A stretch of DNA of 64,000 nt from Toxoplasma gondii ME49 (Eukaryota > Apicomplexa > Conoidasida > Eucoccidiorida > Sarcocystidae), in contig NC_031467.1 in NCBI RefSeq assembly GCF_000006565.2, positions 1,576,613 to 1,640,612 of the forward strand. Direction: 5' to 3'. The translations under genes and the position numbers were made by a program. The notes under the pieces are model-generated. The model was not told where the DNA came from. It was given only the letters and a program-made list of their open reading frames with translations, and ran no database searches. Shown here in pieces: positions 48,049 through 59,562 of the stretch; positions within the stretch are counted from its first letter, which is position 1, and every line of letters starts with the position of its first letter.

Positions 48049-49124
48049 TTATGCAGTCGCGTTCTCAAGGCCGTCCTTCGCCTTGTCGCAGACAGAAGAG
48101 ATCATCTCTGCAAGTTTCGTCTGCAGCAGCGGCTTGATCCTGCTGAGGAGGTCCTTGAGAGCGGCTGCGAGGCTGTCCTTCACCTTGCTCACAATAGGGG
48201 AAGCAACCTTCTTGACACCAGCGGCCACTTTCTTCAAAGCGTTCCGTGCTTTGTTCCAGAACTGCTCGTCAACCAAGGCAGTCGCCTTCTCGACATCGTG
48301 AGGTGCGATGTCAGTTACGCGGGAGCTAGAGATCTGCGCGAAACCGAGGTCAGACTCGAGTGCCTCTTCGTCGACACTCTGCTGGTAACCAGCGACCTGC
48401 TCCACGATGTCTTCGCAGATTTGGGTGACGGTCGGCTTCAAGGAACTGAGGAGCTCTTTGCCAAAACCGCTCATGGTCTCTTTCAGAGCACTGCTGAAGG
48501 CGGCGTCGACTCCCAGCTCCTCCATCACTGCAAACACACAGTGAACAATGAGGTTGATATCTACACCAGTAATGTGTTCTGGGATGACCACCCTTGCCGC
48601 AGCCCGGCCATGCCCTTTTGCCGAAAGGCTCGGGCGTCTACGAGTATAAGAGGGATTTGTGCTAGCTAGGTCTCGATTTATCGCAGCGACGTGGTTTCGA
48701 ACCACCAGTTGCGGCGGCCTGCACAGCCAAAGCGAAAACTGAGCCTATTTCCGGACTTACGTTGGGCAGTAGCCATTTCAGATAGCTTTTCCTGCATCTG
48801 AACCTGGAGCATGGAGACAGTCTCCCTGGCCAGCGCCAAACCAGCGTTGCTGACGGCGGGCTGTACAGCTGCACGCACAAAGCCATTTTTGCCAGCAACT
48901 GTTGAGGGAGTAGTCAAAGAATATGACAGACCTGGATAGAGGGCGTTCTTACGTTATACGTGTACTGCATCTCCACATCTTTCTGCACTCTTAAGTAAAT
49001 CCTGACAGCCAGAGCCAAACGGGTCTTGGTGGCGTCTTAGCTGTGCGTCGAGCCTGTAACACGTACCTGCGGCGGTGCCGAGGGAGCCTAGAACGGCGAC
49101 GAGTGAGAAGATCTTGGGCGCCAT
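48049..49124 (-). CDS. Predicted secreted, helix-rich coccidian protein of 224 residues
   Basis: I do not recognise this gene. Exons: 49067-49124, 48761-48898, 48049-48527, joined in phase 1 at both introns (donors GTACGT and GTAAGT; acceptors CTCAACAG and GTTTGCAG), 224 residues. The ATG is in good context (CAACAATGG). Residues 1-19, MAPKIFSLVAVLGSLGTAA, form a classic signal peptide. Cleavage is likely at or just after the first exon junction. The rest is predicted as amphipathic helices: a Leu/Met/Glu-rich stretch (TVSMLQVQMQEKLSEMATAQ), an acidic middle, and a Lys/Ala/Leu-rich end (ALKKVAAGVKKVASPIV; KDLLSRIKPLLQTKLAEMI). Only two Cys (ICED, SVCD). No membrane segment or GPI signal follows the signal peptide. 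It sits alone between two gene-poor spacers. A soluble product of the dense-granule or other secretory route is plausible, but that is inference. Confidence 0.78.
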
Positions 49125-52060
49125 TGTTGAAACAAACGAGTTTAAACTAAGCAGGTAATGGAATGAAGTGAAAAAAGAAAAAGAATGGAACTGCCAGTCT
49201 CTATTTAGTGGCTCTGACACTCGAAGTATCCACTTCCCGATCGGTCGACGACACAGCCGCGGCGACGGGGGAGGTGTTGGTCGGTCTGTCTCGATGCAGT
49301 GGGGGTCGGCGGGCCCCGATGACAACGAGCTAACCAGCCGGTTCCAATTTGCTGGCGAGGGAACGCACCACCCCGTGTGTGGCTCCATCGATGCTTTTCC
49401 CTGAAGGCTGACCCACCAGCTGTGAATTTGGGTCGTTCCGGATCGCGGAGCAGCAGGACAGAGATAGCCCTCCATAGCTACCTGTCTTTACTAACTTTTC
49501 GACTGTCTGCACTTGTCCGTTTCAAGGATTCTGAAACGGGGGCGCGCCACTACGAGAACGAACTCTGCAGAACTGTTGTTCACCGACAGATCTGTACACA
49601 AAAAGTGTGTCTCCCCGAGAAAGACGAGTTGCCACTGCTCCCTTCACACGGGCCGTCCCGGACTACCGAACTTAACAAAAGGGTCTCTTCTTCGATGCGC
49701 AAGCTTTTAGAAGCTGCAGTTCCGGAAAGAGCTCACAGTCAGCAGGAAAAAAACTGGATTGGTCACCGGAAATCCTCCGTCTTCGGTTAAAGGGCCGACA
49801 AGTTCAAGAGTGCCTGAAACGGCGCTTCAGGTCAACAGAAGACAGACACCAAGCCATAACTGCGGGAGAGCGTTGCTATGTGCCTCTTCTCAGAAGGGAT
49901 TGACTGTGTCTTTATGTGGTTAGCCACCAGTGCTGCTTCGAGTATTTTAAATCCGGGGCTGTGCGTCATTCCGACAGAATCTCATCGATGGTGTCCAGTT
50001 CCGTAGCCCATATATTGCACTTTCTGCGTTTCACGTGGTGGCGAGATCTGTCAAATTTGCCCGGGGCTGCCGACGGCCAGAACCAGTCACAACATAGCGA
50101 ATTGCCTCTCTCCATATCAACGGGCCCCCTAAGCACTTTGTTGCGGTCGAAACAACCTATGAGTCGAAACACTGCCCATCAGCAACACTGGATCTCCATA
50201 GTCGAGCAGGTATCACTTGCATCGTAGTGCGGAGCCAAACTCCCACATACACGGGCGTCTGCAGAAGCTAGGCCTGCAGTTGGAGAGCCTTAACAGCGCT
50301 CATCAGACATCCATCCTGCTGAGAGGCTTGGATCTCTATTTTCATTCATACAGAGCACCCCCAAATCGTTTGCCGAATTTTCACTGACATCGGGGGGAGG
50401 TCATGCCACTCGTGCAGCGTGCGGCACAGCAGCGCACGGTAAGCGATTCACGTGCCGATAGACTGCTCTAGATGTTCTGTTGCATCAAACCTCGCTTGCC
50501 CTGGTACGCCTCAGCTCGAATTATGTATTTGCGCATGGGGGGTTACTGGTCTTCCACATGATTCCTCAGGATGCGATCGAGTGTCGCTCTAATCAATACT
50601 TGAAATCTCAATTCGCCCGTCCTGCTAGAAACATGTTCCTGTCCTTTTGTTGAATGCAAGATCACTCGTCCTGGTGGTCTGCTGTTCCATTAGTTTCCTT
50701 TATGATCGTTTGCTTGTCCTTCCACAGGTGTGCTCTTATCACTCTTCTGTCTGAACCTCCGCAGGACGAGACACAGTGTCGCCCCAGTCATCCTTCGACA
50801 GGGCAATTCGCTGGTCCTGCTGGAGTATCGATCTCACCGTTCTCGTGCAGAAAAATCCTCTGGGCAGACTCCACCGGCGCATACAATCCTATAGCTGCAA
50901 ATATCTGAAAATCGCAATCCAAACACAGAAAGCGTTCATGCACGTCCATGTTTGCCTGTCCTACCCTGGCGGTGCGGCGGGAGCAGGTGATGACCTCCTG
51001 CCTTTTGCGGCGAAAAGTATCTTTAGTGATAGGAATAACAACGAAATGTCACTCACAAGAGCAGTTACTGTGTCTCCTTCTATCGTTCATGAGGAATGTT
51101 AGTGTGTCGAGTGAAAAGAGCTCTTAACGCATTCCTACGCTACTCTTGCAGTGCTGAATTGTGTTGCAATGTTTAACGAAGGCTACTTGATACTTCAGAT
51201 GAAGGTGTTTCTGCAGAATTCATAAATCAGCCCCTTCAGTTGTCCCACTAGCACACTCCCCCCCCAAACTCCACCCAAATTCATCATCCAACCTTCGGTG
51301 CTCGTCTATGAGGACTACCTCCACATCTGCCAACTCCGATGACTGCTTTTCGAGGCGTCTCCGTGCGAGTAGCAGTCACAAGCCACGTCAAGATAAACTG
51401 CTTGCTCAGCACGTGCAGTACGCCTTCATATAGCTCTTTAGCACATGTTCCTGTCGAGATCTCCAATCTATTTCATCTACATAGGATTGATTGCGGCCCA
51501 CTCAGACTCTGTTTAGGGTTTAGGGTGTGTTTGTACGCTTGACGTCCGCTGACCCGAGTGTTGCTGTGTACTTGGTGGGCATTTACGTCCGATTTCTTTA
51601 GTAAAGTAAGCAACTCCATCCAGGGGAATCGTCCACGTTCTGTATTATAGGAAGGGTTTAGCGTAATCTGCGGCCCGAAGGCGATTTCCTTTCTCCAGCA
51701 ATAATCGATCCGTCGGCAACTTTGTGTGGACACAGACAATGCCCTGACACGTAGAATCCACCACTTGATCTTGCTGTCTTTACCGTGAGCCCCAAATGCC
51801 TGTCACTGATGGTGACCACTAGACAAACGGGGAACGCGTGTTGTCAGCCGATGGCGTGTGACTCAAGATACAGTGCCGCGGCCATTTTTCCGCTTTACTG
51901 GTTCGTTTTCATTTGAACAGAGAACTCTACCAACAGGGAAAGTCCCCCGTATACGCGAAATGCGTTCTGATCGGTCTAGGACTTTTCTCTTGCCGTTGTT
52001 CCGTCTAGAAAATAGTCAGTCACTGAGAGCGCTCGGAGCAAAATGAAAAGCACGAATCTG
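49125..52060. other. Gene-poor spacer between the secreted-protein gene and the N-recognin gene
   Basis: No supported gene. The left end is the presumed promoter of the 48-kb gene; the right end is the 3' region of the UBR-type gene. It contains two tandem telomere-type heptamers (listed separately) and otherwise unremarkable, lower-GC sequence. Confidence 0.55.
51512..51525 (+). repeat. Two tandem TTTAGGG heptamers (interstitial telomere-type repeat)
   Basis: TTTAGGGTTTAGGG reads on the + strand, flanked by G on the left and TGTG on the right. TTTAGGG is the telomere unit of Toxoplasma and relatives. Two units are far from a real telomere, and chance is possible. Confidence 0.6.
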
Positions 52061-55000
52061 TCATGGCCACCGCACTGTCATCGCGTCGCTCAGAGAGAAG
52101 GGACGAATATAAGAGCGACTGACAAACGGGAGCAAGCGGCCATTCATAAGCAACCACGACAACTGACGAGCACAGGGTTCGTGCAAAGTCAGTCTTCCCA
52201 GACCTCGCCGTAAACGAGGATCCGATTCACCCCCGTCATCAACGTAGACACTTTCTAGAGGGAACCACGAGCTGCCGTCCACGGCGAAAAGCTGCAAAAC
52301 CAACACGCAGGTGAAGAGAGACACAGACGCATGGCGCTGCAGCGGAACCACAGAATTTCAGGTTTGCTGTGCAGCCAAGAGCGCTTGAAAAGTCCCTCAA
52401 AACGCCCTCCCTTCCCTCTCGGCATCCACGAGACTTAACAAATCCAATCTCCTCTTCCACATTAGTTTTAGAAATCCTGGCTGCGTGGCGAACGGACGGC
52501 ACACAAATAACTGATTCTGCACTGACCACAAGTACAATAAGAGACGATTGGTGAATTTACCACATGAAGAACAAACGACTAGGGACCTCAAGAAAGGTTT
52601 GTACGTGCACACAGATACATGCGTATATACACAGAAACCTATATATATATATATATATTTGTATATTTCGATGTATATGCATTAAAATATATATATATAT
52701 ATATATATATGCCGAACCTGACGCTAAAAAATTTACCCCCTCTGAGACGCAGCAAAACCGACTGTCTTTATCATCCACCGGCGCACCTGTCTACATACAT
52801 ATAACTATGTGCATACGTGTAAGAGTACTCTTTCAGAGGTAGCGATTCATTCCAGGATGCGACGAAAAAAGGAGGCACGGACTCGACGTCTTTCTTGGCT
52901 CTCTGCTTCCGATGGACTGCTCCGTTCACCTGCTTACCATCGACTGCTCAACAAGAAGAAACAAGCCAGAGCCGCCGCCACAGGTGTGGGCGTGGAGCAT
53001 GCATTCTCCCCAAGCTGCATCTCGTGAGCTGCCTTCCTCCTTGCAGCACGACGAGCCGACGCACACGACCGCTCCACACTGTAAGAAACAACAGCGAGAG
53101 CAGAAGAGGCAACATCTGCGAGGCGAACAGTAGCACCTTGTGGCTGAGAGGTACAAGCTCCCCGTTGTTGGTCTTGGACCTGTCTCTGCTGCTCCCCTCA
53201 AATACGCCATACAACATATAATATACACAAATATATATACGTATTTACTTCGACGATCGTCTTTGCTTCTCTCTTCTCCACCACCAACCTCAGGTCCACG
53301 ATTGTCTGTGATGGCCTGGTGCCTGGCTTTCTGTCTCTTCTGTTTCCTCATTGCGACGGATGCAGACACGCCGCTTCGCGTGCTTCTCGCTGCTCGCCTG
53401 CATCATGCATCGAGCTTTTCTCTGTGATGCCTTATCTCTCTTCCTGCTGTGACGTCTTGTTGAGTTTCCCTGCGTCTCGAAAACTCTTACCACCAGACAA
53501 AGCGCCTTATGTTCAGGACTGTCTCCACAGTGAGGACACTTGCGGAGAAGCGTTTGTCGGAGGAGATCAAGAAAATCTGTGGGCAGGTGAAGCGGAAGAA
53601 GTTTGAGGTTGTCTGTGCCTGGCGGCGAGAGGTCGACCCGACGCTCTGTAGCCGCGGCCGCCCCCTCAACAACTACGGGACTGAACATGAGGCGGCAGAC
53701 GGTGGACAGAACCGTTGGCTTCGGAACAGAAAATACAGATTTTCCTCGCGTCGCGTCCGCCTCGACTCCGGACGCCTCTGCGGTGTGCGGCGCTGTTTTT
53801 CTCTCGTCCCCACAGCGCTCTTCTTCTCCCCTCATTGTCTTCACATCTCGCCCCCCTCGGCAGCAATGCGCCGAGCTCTTTCGCTTCGTTCCCCCCATCG
53901 AGTTCTGTTCTTTCTCCCCTTTCGTCTCTTTGTTTCCTCTCTTCTTCTCTCGTTTTTCTTCTCCGGTGTCTCGGCCGGCAGCCCTGGGGTCCAACCGTTC
54001 CTCGAATCTCAGCGGAAGGTGGAGAATGTGAAGAAGAAGGCGAAGCTGCGCCTCGCCTGGCGGGTCTCGGAGCGATGCTCGGAGGCGAGAGAGGAGAGCG
54101 GGATCGAGGCGCCAGACGGGCGAGATGAGCCACACGGCAAAGCGGAGGAAGCTGGTCATAGCCACGACAAAGCGCGACTCAAACCGCCTCCAGAGCTCCT
54201 GCACATAATCGCGGACTTCTGCTTCAGGTGCGGTGAAGCAAGCCCAACAGAGGGGACCCGACGGATACAGAGAAGCCTCACCCTCCGACGCCAAGGAGCC
54301 GAGAACGCCGCCCTCATCTGAGACGTTGTTTCCCCTACATCGCTTTCTGGAAGTCTCACGCTCGGCTGCGTCCCCACAAGCCTCACGGCCGCGTCTCTGG
54401 TCCGCCGGACTCGAGGCAGTTGCCCTTGGTCGTTCGAACGCCACACACCTTTCCTCTTGTCCCTTTTCGTGTCTCTTTTTCGCAAAGCTTTCGCCCCCCA
54501 CACTCGGCCTCCTCCCGGCTTCCTCGCCCTCTGAGGCGACGCTGTCCAGTCCACGGACGTCGACGGCGTCCCCGTTTTGCGTCGATCCAAGGCGGGAGGT
54601 TGCTTCCTCAGAAGCGCAGCAGCCCTGCGCCTTTGGAAAAGCGACATGAGGTCCAAATCGGAGGCACTCGCGCCGCATGAGTTGCCAAGTCAGAGCCTCG
54701 AAAAGCTCCGGGAGGCTCCCGGCGCGAGCCTGCAGCCAGGCAGTTAGGAGAGAAGACGTGAATTCGTGTCTTCGCATTTGGCCTTTCTCGCTCCCCTTTC
54801 CGCGTACAGCTCCTCGTCTCTCATCCTCGGCCTGCAGTGGACTCTCTTTTTCCTCTACGCCTTGCTGTGCGTCAACACTTACAGGGCTTCGCCCGTCTTC
54901 ATCGGCCGCCTTATCCCTTTCCTTCTTGTCTCTTCCTTCCTCTCCTCTGCGGCTCTGTCCCCTCCACCTGCGTCTGTCGCCTGCAGCTGTGGCGCTTCGA

Positions 55001-58000
55001 CGAGCTGCGCTCTTTTCTCCTCTTTCGGCTCCTTCCCCGTTCGCTGCCGCGGCCTTCCCAAGCACCCCGCAGGTCTCCGCGCCCCCGTGCCTCTGCAAGA
55101 GAGACAGGAGCGAGGGCCTTTGCGGCAGCTTCCCCGCCAAAAGTTTCCAGAAAACTTCTCGCGTCTTGCCGTCGCCGAGGAGACGGTCGAGCCGGTGGAG
55201 GCGATCGGGACCGGCATACGCGGGCCCTGACGCCCCCAGCAGGGGCGTCGAGTTGATCTCTTTGTTCTGCTCCGCCTTGCAGGCCACCCCGTTCGCCAGA
55301 GCGCCGTAGATGGGGCTGACAGCGGCGAGCGGCGGCGTCTCTTTCGCAGAAAACGACGCAGCGCCCGGCGCTAAGGGTCGTGCCGGCAGTTTCTCTGACA
55401 GTCCGAGCGCTCCGGAAGCTGGACATGTCTGTCTCGCATCCTCGCTTTGTGGGGAAGCAGACCGAGCGTCTCCTTGAGATACTTCTTCCTCGAGAATCGC
55501 GGAAAAACTCGAGAGGTCCCCACCCCGGCGGCAGGCTCGGTACACCCATTGGACACCCTCCTTGCTGCAATCAGGTGCACACTGCGACAGATAGCGAGAA
55601 GAGACGGCGAGGTTCTCCCTCTCGACTTCGGTCAGCGTTGGCGGCGGAAACTCCGAAGGCAGGGGAACGGAGGAAAAGTGTCTAGACACCGCGGCGGCCG
55701 CGGGGGAACAGACACTCGCCTGCGACGGGAAGGCGTGAACTGAAGCCCTGGACGCGTCTGGGGTACTACTGGGGGCTTTGCCGCTTCCGTCTCGACTGCC
55801 GAGAGTCCCGCGGAGCTCTGCAAGACGCTCGAGAAACGAGAAACCATACCAAGAGAGACTCTCGCTGAGCGTCCCCGGCAGGTCGCCGCTCTCCTCCCAC
55901 GGCTGCAGCCAGTCGCGCCAGAAGGCAGCGAACGCGTGCCGGTGGACGGGGTGCTCGATGGGAAGACTCAGCGTGTCTGTAGGCGTGGAAGGAGCCGAAG
56001 AGGGGAACTGCGAGGCGAAAACGTCGCCTGCTTCGTCGACCAGAACGTCGTTCGCGATCTGGAGCGCTCGGATGCACAGGAGCTCGCTAAGTCGCCTGAA
56101 GACGAAACGGGAGAAAAACATCGAGACGACAGACGTGAGGACATGCACGACAGAGACACAGGGGGCAGAGAGAAAACACAAGCATAAACTTCTCTCCACA
56201 AGCTGGGACCCTCCTCTAAATGTCCACTCATCGACAGTGCAGGTGTACATACACCTGGGGAGCTGAGCGAAAAACCTGCAAAGAAAGAGCCCCGTCTCTG
56301 GAGAGTGGAGTTAGAAGGGAAGGGCCAGAAGTCCCTACACCGCGTGCGAGAAGGGGGACAGGAAATCTCGCGAAAGCTGCTTCCCTCGGGGTATATACGA
56401 CGAGGTGGACTCTTGGTTGAGATCTAGGATGTCTTTGTCGACCGGCTCCACGTTCGCCTGTGGGGACACAGGACCCTTTGGTCCCTGCTTCCCACCATCT
56501 CGTTAGGCATGTCTCACATTTTGATTTGTGCCGGCGTCTTCAGGACGCGCGAGAAGAACGCCTTCAAGAACTCCCCTTTGACGTCACACGCCCAGGGATT
56601 GAAGAGCAGGAACTTCCGGTCGAGACCGACTTCCCAGACGGGGCAGCGTTCCTCGATTTGCAGGCTTCTCAGCCGTTGTCTGTCCGCTTCGTGACACTGC
56701 TCGTTTCTCCTCGCCTTTCGTCTTCTCTGAAGAACCCCCCGAGGTCTCCCCACCCACTCGGTTTCGTCTCTCTTTTTCGTCTGCCCGCGTCGGGCGCGGC
56801 GCGCCTCGGACTGTCCCTCCGCGTCTCCTGCCCCTTCGCAGCTTCTCTCCTCTTCTGAAAGATGTTCTTCGCGACTTCTCCGACGAGAACCGTTGGCTCG
56901 TCTGCCCCCCGCGCCCGCGCTCACTTCCCCCTCCGAATCGAACGAAGAAGAGGAGACAGAGGAAGAGCGAGAAGAAGAGCGAGAAGAAGAGCGAGAAGAA
57001 GAGACAGAAGAAGACGAGAAGGGAGAGAAGCGAGAGTCCTTGGTAGCTCTGCGTGCGGCGGAGGCGCTTAGGTATCTCTTTTGTTTTTTCGGGCCCCTGG
57101 GCAGCCATTGAAGCTGTCTCAGATGTTCGCGAAGGCGGGCGCGGCGCGCTTCGAGTCCATCGCTCTCTTCGTCGTCTGCCGCCGTGAGAGAAGATTCCTC
57201 GCCCCACAGACTTCCTTCACTCTCTCCAGAAGAACAAGAGCAACGACCTTCTTCCTCGTCTGTCCCACTCGTTGCTGCGCTCTCACAAGACACGCTCTCC
57301 AGGCCCTCGACAGGTGAGGAGCCCTGGCGCTGGGCGGCGCAGCCAGCGGGCGCAGCGGCCGCCTCACTCTGCTGATCTTTCCTCCCTGAGAGGGCTGCAA
57401 AGGAAGACGGTGCGAAGAAAGAAGAAAGCAAACCCGGAAAGGAAGAAGCAGCAGAAGAAGAGGCTCCATGACCAGACTCTCCGACCTTCTTCTCCCCACT
57501 CTTCTGGTCGTCGTCGCTGTGGGGGGTCCGGGCGCTGTCTCCGCCTACACGAGTGGCGGTGAGTGCGTCGCCCTGCCCTTCGTTTCCTCGCTTTCTGCGC
57601 TGTCTCCTTGCTCTTTGTGCAGCCCGCGCGCGACACTGTCTCTCCTCTTGCTCAGCAGTCAAAGCCGTCGTTGCTAGCTGGAGGTAAGAGCGAGGAAAGC
57701 GATTCCCCGCGCTCCAGTACCCGAAGCACGTGATGTCTGCCAGCCACGCGAAACAGCGAGCCGGAAAAGCCTAAAAAAGAAGTCGAAACCAGCAATCTAA
57801 GGTAGAAATTCAGGCACAAGTGGAGACGAACATGTACCCTAAAGAAAGGGAAAACCCGCGAAATCGAAAATGAAGATGGGAAGTGAAAAAAGTGTAGATA
57901 CAGACTGGAAGTCCCGTTTCATAGAGCGAATCGAAGAGCTCACTTCCATACAAGTCCCCAGGAGACCGTTGTTCTAGCGACGCAAAAGCGGCCGCATCTA

Positions 58001-59527
58001 GCAGACACCGTTGTTCCCCAAGGAGTGTCCAGACACTCGAAAAAACACGGGCGTCTCGCCCAAGAGGCGGATCGCACGTAAAGCTTCCGTTTTTCACACA
58101 GGAGTGACGACTGCTTTGCCCCATCTCGACGCCTGCGGAAGACACCACAAATCAAGATCGTGACGTCTTTTCGATACGAGTAGTGTGTTACGACTCGTGA
58201 ACATGCGCGCGTTTCAGTCCGCATGCACCTCATCGAACTTACGTCGAGCAAGAAGCAGTTTCGCACCACCTGGACCCAAGGTTCCGTCTCCTCGCAGAAC
58301 GGGGCGCTCGCTTCCTCTCTGCCCCCAGGGGCCTCGACGCTGCTCTGCAGCAACACACTGGTGTACGCACACCATTCGAGAACTTCCAAATGCATCCCCG
58401 CGCCGGCTCCGCGCCAGGCAGAAAGCTCGTCGACCGTCCAGCACATGCAAGGCGAGAGGCGATTCACCACACTGGCTGAGAGGGCTTTTTTTGCGAATTG
58501 AGGCATCTCTTCTGTTCTCCTCTTCAGCTGCGCAACATGCACACCTCCACAGTCTGGGCAGAGCGGCAAGGGAGTTGCTGGCGCCCGCGACTGCGCCTCC
58601 CAAACGTTTCTGCTTTCCTCCCGAGCCCCCGGGTCCCGGGGTCGCCTTTGGCGCAGAGGATCCGCGACCGGTCCTGGGGGAGCGCCTCCACGGGCGTCGT
58701 TGCTCCGCTCAGACGGGAGCGCGCGCAAGGCGTTTGTTCTCCCGAATGCGGCGACAGAAGCGCCTAGTAAAGCTCTGGCGTCCAGGCCTCCCTCGCTCGC
58801 GCTTCCATCTCTCCGCTCAATTGGCCCCATCCTGTCTTCACTCGCTTGGCCGAGCCGCGCTGCCGCGAAAAGCGTGAAGAACGTCGCGTCATTCAACAGT
58901 GAATGCGTCGCCAGTTCTCTCTCTTGCTCTTCTCTCTCTCGCTCGTCTCTCTCTTGCTCGTCTCTCTCTCGCTCTCCTCGACCTCGTCGCTCTCTGTCTC
59001 GTCTGCGCCTACCGGTGAGGCCCGCGTCGCCGGGCCTTCGCAGCGAAGAGTCTCCGCTTGGCCGGGCTCTGGCAGAGACAGGCGCGGGGCCTTCGCGCCG
59101 CCGCCGCGTGGGGTCGCAGAAGGCTGTGTGGAAATTGAAGAATGCATGCGTCACCTGAGACGCCGCAGGGTGGGGCGGGAGGTTCCAGTTCGAGGGACAG
59201 GGATAAAACGGCAAGAAGTGCAGCTCCCGCAGTTCACGCCAGGGCGGCGACCCCACAGTGTACGCGGCCCGACTGGGCAGGCGCCGACTTGAAGAAGAGG
59301 CAAAGGCACTGATGGCTGAGTCCAGGAAGGCCTCGGCGGAGTCCAGACGCGAAACCCAGCTGGGAACGAAAAACCGGACAAACAAACACGCAAAACCATG
59401 AGACACCACAGAAAAGGACTCGTTTCGCAAAAAAACTGTAAAAGCAGGGACCTCCGTCCCGTTTCGCTACACCACCTTCTTAACACATTTGAGACATATG
59501 TATATGCATCTTCACATATTCATACAT

Positions 59528-59562
<35 letters not shown>

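Larger units (their letters stand above)
52061..53560 (-). other. C-terminal zinc-binding (UBR1 autoinhibitory-like) domain
   Basis: Built from the end of exon 53491-56095 (LPTDFLDLLRQTLLRKCPHC), exon 52938-53078 and exon 52061-52291. Cys and His residues fall where UBR1 has its C-terminal zinc domain: CPHC, LV|CG, CC, CMLHAHTC. The last exon keeps the tyrosine-acidic turn YVDDGGESD followed by RLRRG, matching the family's YLDDYGETD...LRRG. In yeast Ubr1 this region masks a substrate site; whether it does here is inference. Confidence 0.85.

Noticed and set aside
48298..48669. + strand frame of 123 codons over the secreted-protein gene
   Set aside because: Antisense to exon 3 and part of intron 2. 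It has no signal, splice or family support.
48685..48706. tRNA-like T-arm, GTGG-TTTCGAA-CCAC
   Set aside because: Only one hairpin of four base pairs. No matching acceptor stem, D-arm or anticodon arm in the surrounding 80 bases, and it lies in an intron of the secreted-protein gene.
57678..58242. Open frame inside an N-recognin intron (near 57.9-58.1 kb), preceded by a TCCGCAG acceptor-like site
   Set aside because: The flanking exons already join in phase 0 (GAC to CTAGCA), no good donor ends the frame, and it has no resemblance to the UBR family.
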